In this document: positions 12,901-24,900 of the stretch, in pieces
Numbering within the stretch: the stretch's first letter is position 1
How the letters are laid out: each line of letters opens with the position of its first letter
Assembly: GCA_029964075.1 (NCBI GenBank)
Contig: CM057149.1
Location: forward strand, 35,484,900-35,548,899
Source of the DNA: Patiria pectinifera
Lineage: Eukaryota; Echinodermata; Asteroidea; Valvatida; Asterinidae
Direction: 5' to 3'
DNA: 64,000 bases
The notes under the pieces: model-generated
Databases searched by the model: none
Seen by the model: only the letters and a program-made list of their open reading frames with translations
What the model was told of the DNA's origin: nothing
Made by a program: the position numbers and the translations under genes

Positions 12901-15900
12901 ATGGTATTTTTCCAACGCTGGTCGGCCGACCAGCGTTGGAGAAAACTGTTTTTTTTCTCCAAAACTGCTTGCAAACTCTTTGTTGCAAAAACTGCAAAAA
13001 CTCGTTGCAATTGATTACACACCTGTGAAAAGGGTACAAGCCTGCTAGACTGATTCTCTGACCTCACAATTCCCCAAAGTCTATAAACTCTCCTTTTCAT
13101 CTTAAGTGGGGTCAGGGAACCAGACTTCAAGAACATGATTGGTTTTCCTGGTTTTTCCAGCATCTACAAGCCCAAAACGTGAAACAAGTCATTTTAACAA
13201 TATTTGCTATAACATCCTAATCCTCCAAATCCATTTATTTATGAAATTTGAAGCAAAAGCAAATGTTGTACATTCCCTTTAAAGTCCTGCAGTATCAAAC
13301 TGTTTATTCCAATCGCACTTTTCCATGAATTTCATCCACTAAATGTTTTTTCTTGATTTTGTGATTTTTTCCCAACAGCTGAGGTCATTCCACTCTCCAC
13401 GTGCACCCCCGCCGATCCCCCACATCTCCCAGCAAATGACCCACCACCCCCAACCAAACCCCCCACCCCCACCGTCCCTACCCCAACCCCAGTGGTCAGC
13501 GCAGACCCTCCCTCCTCTCAGTGTCTCAGTACCTCAGGATCATCCCCATGTCGCCCCCCAGCAGGGTGGGGCAGACCCTAGCCCCAGCACCCACTCCGCA
13601 CCCTCCACGCCCCAGCAGGTTGGCCGGATATCCTTTGGTCCGGACAGGAGTGCTGCCACGCCCGGTAGTGTAAACAGGGTAAGTGGAAGGAGTGAAGGGG
13701 TACAACTAAGGCCAAAAAAAAAGTCTCCGGTTTCTGGTATGGAGCTTGCCCCAAAAGTGGTGCGGCGACGCGGCTTTTTTTTTTTTTTTTACATGTTTTT
13801 TTTTTTTTTTTGGCTTCAAATGTCGGCTGATGACTGCAAATGGTGCCCGATTAAACTTAGTGCAAATATATGGGAGTCCAGAGAGGCCACATAAATCTTA
13901 TTCTCGATCATAACCCCATCTAAAAACACGTTAAAATTGTGCAGCAGCAGAATTCCAGTCAAACCAGTGAGTTTGGCAGTTTTGAAACATCATCTTGTAT
14001 TGAAAAAAAAACTTTTTCATTTTGGCGACGCGCATGGCTACGGCGACGCGCGCGCATACCAGAAACCGGAGACTTTTTTTTTTTGGCCTAACGAATCTTT
14101 TCCCTAATTTCCAAAGTCATTTTTGACTGAAACACTCCCTTCCGAAGTCCATCACTCTGCAGAAACCCAATCACACATTATCTTAAGTTAGATTTGAGGC
14201 TTTGCATGGTGGAGATACTAATGAATGATAGGTTTGCGGAAACACCATGTGGAATAATTTCTCAAACTAAGAGAAAGTGAAAAGAACCAGAGGTATGAAC
14301 TCGGCTTTCCGGTCAGTATGCTGTGGCCGTCTTTAGGAGAGAGAGTGTCAAATTAATGATTCAGAGAAATGATCCAAAACTCCTCGTCTGTAATCTCCTT
14401 GACCATTACTAGATGATGGATGTACAAGATTTGAAAAATACATTACTAGATTTATTCACTGAGTTCTTAAAAGCTCTGTCGCGGACATTTCATAACGCTG
14501 GAATTGCCTAATGTAGACTTTCAAGGGATTTCAAGTCTCATGCGAAGTATTAGTGGCCGGGCTGAAGTACTTTCCTCAATATGGAAAAGAAATTGTCCTT
14601 CGCCAACTTGTCTTGTCCTTCACTAACAGCAGGTTTTTGGGTTTATTTTTGGCATTTTATCACTGAGGGTGAAGTTAGTCACAGAATCCATGTGTTTTGG
14701 GAAACAGAAGCCTAATCTTAAAATGGTGATAAACTCAATTTTAAGGTTACTGTATTTAGAATATTTATTGATGCTTGCTTATAAGATTTCAACTTTTCAG
14801 TTTTGGGAATAACTGATACACCTGTATTAGCCTTTTTGGAACTAATTTCATCAATTTTTTTTTTTTTTTGCATACTAGCTTTTTATCATATTTCTCAACG
14901 TGTTTCAGTTTTCTTAAAAGCTGGTAAAATCTTCATATTTTTAATAGCAAACCAATATTTTTCTTGACCAACTTGTTTTCATAATTTTATTTTAATGATA
15001 CTATTTTGTGAAACTGTTTTTACTCACGTTGTCACAGGTCAGAAAGAGACTAATAAGAGAGAAGGTATCCCAGAATGCCTTGTACCACACGGGTGGGGTC
15101 GGAGGTCAGCTGAGGCGCCGTCCGGTATCCAACCCCCCGTCCCTTGACGTTATAGTGTCACAGTATCTCAGGGAACAGCACGCTCACTGCAGGAACCCGG
15201 TGGTCGCCTGTCCATCATTCTCACTGCTAGAGTAAGTTTGACGAACTCACAAAAGTGACTTTTGAAAGAATTTTCTTTTTAGGATTAGTTTAAAGGTAAG
15301 GCCCAAAAAAACCAAAAAATTGACGCGGCGACGCAGCTTTTTTTATTTTTTTGGCTTTTTTTTTTTCTTCAAGCTTGGATTGTACAGACAAAGTGGGGTA
15401 CTATTTTGCTTTTTTGGTGTCCTCATGTACATTGGTGTCCTCCATAATTTGCCTTGGTGCTGTCGATCATTTGCCTTGGTGCAATTTCCCATTCCTTGGT
15501 GCTATTTGGTAAAACAAAAATAGGAGGTGCGGCAATAGAGGGCGCTGTTGGAGCTACCGCGGGAAACATTTTGGGAAAAAAAAAAGATTGACGCACATGA
15601 TTAAAATCGACGCGCGCGCTGACCAGAGACCGACTTATTTTTTTTTTTTGGCCTAATATGCAACATTTACTTTTTGCTATAATTTTCAAAATTTGATGGA
15701 TTTCGGGGTTGGTATTTTCTATCAAATATTCTTACACTGACCTGTTTAAAATTTTGTGTTCATATATCCTGGAAAAACCAAGAATCTATGCTGTTCTAGT
15801 AGTCTGGTTCCCTGACCCTACTTCAGACGAAATGGAGAAGAACCAGACTAGCTGGCTTGTACCCATTAACGGATGTGTAACCTATAGCAAACAACATGTG

Positions 15901-18900
15901 GATTAACTAAATTTGGTAAAGTGGGGTCAGTATTTGAAAAAAAGTAAGTTTGTTTCCACCGATGGTCGGCCGACCATCGTTGGAAATTGATACAAAAATT
16001 CCACTTTTCTTGAAAATGACAGCACACCAAGTGCCACAATTTCACAGGATGCTTGAGACTATTATCCACTGAAAGTCAAGTAAGGTATTTCATAATAATT
16101 TATTTGTTTTGTTTTTTGATGTTTGCAAATGTTGTATATTATGTTTAGCTCAGTTTTGGTTTACTGACCCTTAAAGATAAAGTGTGTTGGATAGTTGGTT
16201 TTATCGTTTCCGTTTTATTTGTGATGGCTAAATCAATAAAATGGCCGTTTTTTTTTTTTTTTCATTTAGTTCATGTCTGTAATCTGCTTTTAGGTTACAT
16301 ATGCCACAAACCATGGATACGGCAGAAAGAAAAAAAAATTATTTAATTATTTGGGGAAAAAAATCCAAAATCAACTTTCCTTTTGTTTCTCATGTGAACA
16401 AAAATAAATGTGAATATACCTAACTTTTTTAATGCAGTTTTTCTTTTCCTTTTTTTTTCTCATTTTGTGTATGTTTTAGACCTCATCAATGTCCAGAGCC
16501 CAGATTCCGTCAGAATGCACCGATAAATGCTACCTCAAGAATATTCAGAAGAGCGGTAAGTTGAAATCCTTCCATTTGCCTGGCTGTGAGGGAAGAGCCT
16601 TAGAATTGTCAAAAATTTGAAACAAGAACTGTGGATAAATGAAAAGAAATTAGACTTAATGTGTCTTGAGTTTTCTTCTCTTTTTTTCCAATAAAATAAA
16701 AAAAAAACATGTAAATTATAATTCATTTTTCGAAACTGGAAATTTTTTTGTGGAAAGACAATATTATTTAAGAGGTACTGTTAAACTTGGCAACTCAACC
16801 TCTGGGCCAGCTTTTATGCATTTCTTCTCTAAAAGCAAAGTTTTACAAAACTGTTTATCATTGTACTGAAACACATCTGGCAACTTTTCTTTAGTTTTTT
16901 CAAATCACTGTGATTTTTTTTCACTGAGTTGAACTTTAAATGTATATTTTGTGCTTTTGTTTGACAGATCCGACCGATGCATGGAGGTGTTGACGGAGCC
17001 AGGTGCACAAGACATTTTATTTATAGTAGGTGAGTCACCAGAAAGGATTCGTGGTACCAGACCAACCCCCCACCTAGAATAGCCTTCAATCTCACCTTGG
17101 GATTGAACAATTGGAGTTTTTTTTAGTGGCGTCACGATGACGTCATTGTGTGATTTATATTAATTTTTTCCAATTTTGATCAAAACCCTTTTCCTAATTC
17201 GTAATTCTTTTGTAAAAAAATAGGTATATTAGGCCATAGACATACGCAAAAAAAAATGAAAAATGTGTGACATTTGATTTTCTCAAAAGCGATGACGTCA
17301 TCAATTGTTTTAATGAATTATTACAGATTTTTCATTGTCTGCTTTACTTACAAAATCTGACATTTTCTGAATTCACATCAATGTGAAACTTGGTGCAAAG
17401 ACAAAGAAAACACAATTTCATTCGCAAACAGCCCAAACAGCTATGTTTGACCACATGACACACACATTTCTAGTCCTTTTCATTTGACCTTTTTTTTTGA
17501 AGTAAGTGGCTTTCTATTTTCAGGCCATTTTTATGCCAAGCGTTTTCCTGGTTCCGTTTTTTTTTTCAGATTTCGGCCGGTGCAGACGATCCATGAGGAC
17601 CCTGAGGACGATGCCTGCTTCACATGCTGCAGGTTCAGCAGACACACAGACGTGAGTTGACTTTGCGACAAACAAACTACCAAATCCAGAAATTCAGAAA
17701 AAAATATATCTGAAAAAGAAAGAAATGATTTAGTTTTGAATTTTCTTGGATAACTATTTTTTGTAATGTTCTTTGGGTTGGTTTTTTTTACAGCCAACGG
17801 AAATGTTCCTATGGCTTGGTACCTACGAAGGGGAGTTGAAGGCGTACAATATCTATTCTGGAAATGTGAGTTGTAAATAATATTTTTCTTATTTTTATAA
17901 AGAATAGAATAAGATATAGAATTATTCATAAGATGGAATTAGCGTCGGAAGTTGTAAATTCAATACTAGGTTTTGGCCCTTCACCGACGTATTTCTATAA
18001 ACACTGTATACTCGGTGTTGTCCAAAGTGATTGTGAGAAACTCACTCGGGTGGGACTCGAACCCATGACCTCATGCTTAGTCTTCTGCGCTACTAAGCAT
18101 GAGGTTGTGGGTTCGAGTCCCACCCGAGTGATTTTTTTCTCACAATCACTCGGGAAAACACTGAGATTATAGTGTTTACAGAAACGCGACAAAACCGAAT
18201 ATTATGATATTATAATTATGAATAGGGGCAAAACCTAACATTGAAAAGATTTAAAATGCAGTTGCAATGAGGTTCAAAAGCCAGCGTGTAGTTATCCGCT
18301 CTGTTCACAGGTACCCCCTCACCGGCAAAGAAAGTACAGTTTGGGGTGACCGAACGACGCCATCTTGCCTGACTGCAATATTTTGCCGCGGAGCGCGGCC
18401 ACTGCGTGTACACATAGTACAAATCCCCTGGTGTACGGGCGTCACACACAAGGAACGGTGCGCGCGCGTCAACCAGCGAATTGTATGTGTCCCGCCCATG
18501 GGACGTCGTTGCTAGGTAAAAGGGCGCCCCCTTTTGTTGGCGCACCGAGCCCATTGTGCCCATGAGCAAGATACGTTGCTTCAATTGGACCTTTTCAAAA
18601 TTCAAACCATTATCACCTGTTGTTATGGACTTCGTGTACGAACTTTGGGGGACACACTGCGCACAACTACTTTTGTTTTGAGTGTGCACAGAGCCAAGCA
18701 TCTTTGCGTCAGCGTCAGTTGCCATTGGTAATGTTTTCCAATGTCTCTCCCAGTGGTCTCCCCCAACTCTCCATTTGCAAACCATAGAGGGGGTACTTGC
18801 GCACGGAGCCCATGGCAGTGTTGTAGTCGAGTCTGGTGGAGTGTTCTATTTCCTTCAGCTTCACCTCGGGAAAATAGAACGCTCCATGGATCACCCAAGG

Positions 18901-21900
18901 AGGCTAGTTTTGTTTCCCCACTCAAAGCAGTCAATATATGTATAATATTTCATTCTTTTTCCCTTATTTTATAGGAGGAAGCTTCATATAGTTGTCATGA
19001 TTCTCCAATCAGCCACCTGGAGCCGTCAAAGGTAGTTTTTTTTTTTTATAATCTGTGTCATTATTTGTTCTGGGCCCACATTTCATAGTGCTGCTTAACG
19101 GCCGATTTTGTGCTTACAGAGCCTTCATCTCTTTCATAGAGACCGTAAGTTGTAAGCGCAGCAAAAGCACGCTTAACCCCAGAGGAAAAGTTGCTAACCC
19201 TGCCATGCGCAACACAGTGCATGAGGTGGAAAACTGGTGCACTTTGATGAAAAAATGAGAGCTTAGTCCCATCGAACAATGCCACAGTTGTATCCTGCTG
19301 CCTGCGGTGACCACGGACTCTGAGGCAGTGTGGCCTTGAGACTTTTCCCCTGATGGATCTTGCTACATTTGGCAGGCTTGTCACTAAGTCAAGTGTTGCA
19401 TGTTGCTACATTTGGCAGGGTTCTAGCAAACATACCCTGGAGAGTTAGGGTTGAATCAATGACGTAACAATAGAAATCTACATGCGCGCAACCGTTAGCA
19501 TGTCCGAGCCGTGAAATAGTGCTTAAAAGCAGCAGCATGATTTGTTTGTTATAGTAAGCACAATTTTTCTAGTAACTGTTAAGCAGGGCTACGAAATTAG
19601 GCCCTGGTTATGTCCCAGACAATTTTAAATTGGGGGAGAAACTACAGAGATACTCGGTGGCCCGTGTTTATCATGATTGTACCTTCATATTTCTTTCATG
19701 TCCAGGATGGGAAGCTCATCTTGACCGCCAGCTCATGGAGCAATCCTATGTCAGCATTGTGGGGCATCGGCGATGCCTTCGACAAAAAGTAAGTGGTGAA
19801 CTCAAATTTAAAACCTGAGAATAATTTTGATAGCATCGATAAAGCTGCCTTCTTCAAATGAGTGTGTTTTCAGTCTTCCTTGTATACAGGGTGAATAAAA
19901 AAAACAAAAAAACGAAACCCAAATGTCGAGACTATTGTTGTATTGAAGTTCTGCATGTAGCACTTTTAAAATTTAGTATATAAAAGCCCAATTCATAAGC
20001 TTTCTTTTAGTACAAGAATCATTCAAATCACTTATGTACTTTTCAAGTTACGGAATTTTAAACGCAACCACCGGTTAAAGGTTCTGTCCACGGATCATCA
20101 AAAAGGTGTGCGTTCTTTCAGCAAAACGAAAACAATTCACACACATCCCTATGTGATTTGTTTTTGTTTTTGTGAAAGAACACTGAACTTTTCTGGGATC
20201 CGTGGACAGAACTTTAAAACGGTGGTTGTGTTTAAAATTCCGTAACTTAAAAAGTATATAAGTGATTTAAATGATTCTTGTACTAAAAGAAAGCTTTTAA
20301 ATTGGGCTTTCATATTCTAGCTTTTGAAAATGCTGCATGCAGAACTGCCTTAAAACAATGGTCCCAACATTTGGTTTTTTTTTTTTTTACTCGCCCTTTA
20401 CAGGGTGACCCCAAAAAAGTTGTGCAAGCAGACATCTTTAAATTTCTTAAAAAGTATCCAACATCAGCATTTCATGTTGATGGAGTATATTGTTTGTACT
20501 CTTGTGTATAATCACAGCGAAAATTTGATGAAAATCCATTCATGCAAACCAGAGATACAACAGATTATAAATGGCAATGTGTGTTTCACCCGTTCCAATG
20601 TGATTTACACAGTAAATGAAAAGACCCATTGCAGAGTGCTGGTTGAGTGATTTCCAATGCAATGTGTAATTCCCATTGGAATGGTTGCAAGACACATATC
20701 CTTTTATAATCTGTTAATGCATTAATGGGTTTCCATGACATTTTCACTGATTATACACAAGAGTTTCATTAATATGCTGCATCAAAATGAAATACTCATG
20801 TTACATACTTTTTGAGAAATTTGATGAAATCTGCTTGCACAACTTTTTTTTGGTCACCCTGTATATTGCCCTTCTACACAATAGACAAAGCAACAGACAA
20901 AAAATGGGCTTGCGAAGATACACACACCTTGTTTTTAAACACCAACATTAAAGGACTTTGTAATAATCTCACAAGCAACGGTATCGTGAATATTTGAATG
21001 AAGCACATATGCCACTGCACTTGGAATATTTTGTGGGGGAGTGAATAATGTTTTGTTTACTGTATTAAAGTATTTCACAAATGAGTCGTGATAAATGTGA
21101 GACGGAACTGGGCACAGGCCGTAGTGGAGAAATGTGCAAAAAACTTATTGGGGTTGATTTTTATCAGATTTTCAGATTTAGTCATATTTGTATTTCTACT
21201 ACACATGTGAAAATTCTAGTATAAAATTGTGGATAAAAGTGTTTTTAAGGAAAAACAATTGGCATCTTTCATTTTCACATATACAAAACTTGAAACTTTA
21301 CTTGGCCATTTTTTCAGAATTTTACTTTTTTGACATGTCGATAAATGCAAACTTTAAACAGCCATAACTTGTCAATGGAATGTCCGATTGAAGTGCAACA
21401 AACAGTATTGTAAGGAGAATTTTATTCTCTTTCCTAATACCTGCAAACCCTCATTTTGACCTCTGCCCAGTTCTGTCTCATTTTGCCAGAATGCCTCATA
21501 AATGAGTAATAGTTATGATACAAATTAGGTCCGAAATGGCAGCAATTTTGAAATCCAAGATGGCCGCTCCTCATGGTAGATGTAAAAAATGTAACCAATG
21601 GATTTCTCGCCTAGGAAGGTAAAATCTATCCAAATATGACAAAAATTCCTTCTTAATCAAAACCAAAATGCACGAGAATATAGCAGCCTGTACTGATATT
21701 TATATAGAGATAAATGTGACCTGTTCTGTCAAAGTCAGACTTTTCTGGGCATAAGGTCGAAAATGAGACTTTTGCATATTGTTAAAATATGTACGTTTTC
21801 CTTTTAATTGGTGGTTTAATTTTTGAAACCTGTAATTCCTTGGCAAAGTTTTGCTATTTTGAAGTTCATTGAATCGAAAAGTAGAAGACGTAGAAAATGG

Positions 21901-24900
21901 CCACGAACGTCACAAAACAGACATTTCTTTAACTAATATACCTCAACAAATCATCAAAAATACTATATTTAGAGTTCAAATTAGGGTTTCAAACTTTTAT
22001 AGTATATTTTAGACATGTTCAGGATTACAAATATGCAAGAATTAGAAAATCCAAAAAAATCACCCTCACAGAATTTTTTGGCCCTATCTCAATTTCAACC
22101 TCTGCCCAGAAGCGTCTGCTTTTGACAGAACAGGTCACAAATGTCAAGAGGCTACAATGGCCATTATGAATTGGTATGTCTTATCAGGTACACCTTCCAC
22201 AATGACCATCATGTGGAGTTCGGCAAACTCTCCCAGGACAGGATCATCGGAACCAAGGAGGAGAGCGCATACGTGAGTAGCCGCTTGCTCTTTGCGTTGA
22301 TAATCATAACGTGCCACTAGAGGGCGTTCTCGATTCATGTCAACACAAACCGTGTTCGAAAGTGTCTCAGCTTCACTTCACACTTGTACTACAGGACCAG
22401 AGGAAAGTTAAATTAATTTTAAACAGACTTTGCATTTCTTGTTCCATTTGGAAGAGCATGTACAGTGGCCACCATGGCTCGCTTTCGACGGCTGAAATCC
22501 ATTTGCAAAGGGATTTAGTCGCCACATGACCTCTTAACCCAGCCTTGTTGCTATGGCTTGACCTCGAGTAACCTGAGATTGTTCGTTTATTGCCACAGAT
22601 TGTGCATGTGTACCTATAACCAAGATAAGAGTACGGTTAAGCGTGGGGGAAGTTATCGAACACACTCCGTGAATGTGTACAACATTTGCTCGAACGTGGT
22701 TACACCTCAAAAATGACTTCTCATGATCTGTTTTTTTTTCACCCATCCTCAGATCTACGACACGTCCACAGGCCAGCAGATCCTCAAGTTGGAGGATGCC
22801 GACCTCAGCAACCACTACACCAGGAACAGTGCGACCTTTGACCCCACGGACGACCTCGTCCTCAACGACGGGGTGCTGTGGGACGTACGGTCGGCCAAGC
22901 CCATCTACAAGTTTGACCAGTTCCAGAGCAACATCAGCGGCATGTTCCATCCGTCTGGCCTGGAGATCATCATCAACTCAGAAATCGTATCCTTGTGAAT
23001 TCCCCCCTTGAGTCGAATGGACTATAAGCCATGCCCACAAGCTCCGCCCACCCCACAGGCCCCGCCCACTTTTTGGTTTGTGTACATCTGTCACAGCGCT
23101 TGCGAGAGAGTATGATTAAACTACCTTGTAGAATGATGGGGCCTCGTGGACTGGAGCATTGAATTTGTGGTCTGCGGGTAATTCTGCAGGTTGTGGGTTC
23201 AATTCCAGCCTGGGGTTCTGGTACCTGTGCTTGGGCATGACACTTTGTCGCTCTTTGCTCCTCCCAAACAGGGAGTAAATGTGTACCTGTGAGGCAAAAG
23301 ATGGTTACTGTGATTGATTTTGGCTCCTTTGCACCAAAATGGCAGCAGCGAGCTGTATACTCCTTACTGTATCCTCTCGGAGTGCACACCGATACCGTTG
23401 ACCTAAACCCATCCGCCGTGAATAAAAGATAAAGCCTCAAAATATTCTATGTTACAGAGTTCTGCGAGCTGTAAAATTTGGGAATTGAAGAGATATGGCA
23501 TTGAACCTCTGGCCCGGACTCGGGACTCCCAATTCTGAGCATCTTGGATGCAATTGGGCTCGAAAGTGGCACTATTTTGTCATGTTGTGATGGATCGTTT
23601 ATCAAGATGGCTACTTTTCCGCTTTGGGAAAAATAGGGGTCGTTGTCTTTGGGAGAGAATTTCTCGTAAAAGTTATCGGTCAACCCACCAAAAAATGAAA
23701 AGAAAATGAAACATGACACATTGATCATCATTTTTTTTGTGCATCTTAAATACCTGTGAGAGTTCTGAGTATTTTTAAAAGAGTTTTGAAGTATGGGCAT
23801 TTAGCTCTGGTGACTTGGGGATTTTAATGCAGGGGTGCATCCCTCAGGGAACTGATGTTTTCATTGGAATGTTTCTTTGACCCTATAAACAGGGGTAATA
23901 ATAGTGTAAAGTGCTTTGATCTGAGTTAAAATATATATATGAGTATCAATTAATATAAGTATCCATTGTAATTAACCATAATTATTCAGTTATGCAAAAT
24001 ATGCAATGTAATTGGTCAATTTGTACTGTTTGATTGACTGACAGCCCGTTCTGCCAGTTTCTAGTGGGAGGCATACATGTTGTGTTCACTGTCAAGGATC
24101 CAGTCAATCATTCTGTGGAACTTTTCATCAAGAGGTATAAAGAACCTTGTGTAAGTTTTGTCCAAAGTAAAATCCTTAACTGTACGCTTCAGTGGGATGT
24201 ACGGACGTTCCATCTCATGCACACAGTGCCCGCGCTGGACCAGTGCAACATAGTCTTCAACACGGCGGGGACTGTCATCTATGGAAGTAAGTTTTGTGGG
24301 TGTTCTTGTGGCGTAATGTTGTCATTGTGCATGTTAAAATTTGTCGCCCTCTGTTGGTCCATATTCCTTTCAGCTCAGTAACGGGCAGTGGTGTACTAAA
24401 TTAACAAACACTTAAGAACAGAGAATGGACCACTGTAAAAAAAAAACAACTGAAACAAAATGGAGAACTTTTGATACTGTGACTGTTTGGTTCAAAAATA
24501 TGAAACTTTGCATTAGCATAAAACAAAAAAGACGTAAAAACTTGAAGAATATACAGAAATTTAAATAAGGGAATAAATGTGTGCTTGGTTGGTCTTAAAC
24601 AAGTATGTTTAAGACTGGTTCAAGGGACTGGACGCCGATAATGGCCCAAACCGAAGGCAATGGACATTTTTGGCAACCAGGCCCCCAGAGCTGGTCTTAA
24701 ACAAACCTGTTACTGGCCAAGCACATATTTATTCCCATTCACAAATACCTGTGAGTCAAAAAGTCAAAACAAGTACAACATTATAAATTTCCAACCATTT
24801 TGTTCAACAAATTTACTTCATGTTATTTTTAACACCCCTCTAGCTATGTTATGTTATGTTATTTTCCTCTTGCAAGTAGTTGTAAACAATCTCCTTATAT

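Noticed and set aside
13679..13894. Extension of the Pro-rich DCAF1 exon past 13678
   Set aside because: The frame runs into a MITE, while a good GTAAGT donor at 13679 keeps phase with the next exon.
18042..18131. tRNA gene
   Set aside because: Only T-arm and acceptor halves are present and they are inverted copies; no anticodon arm or A box in a complete fold.
18216..18785. 189-codon open frame on -
   Set aside because: No recognisable domain, no splice context, and part of an unidentified GC-richer block.
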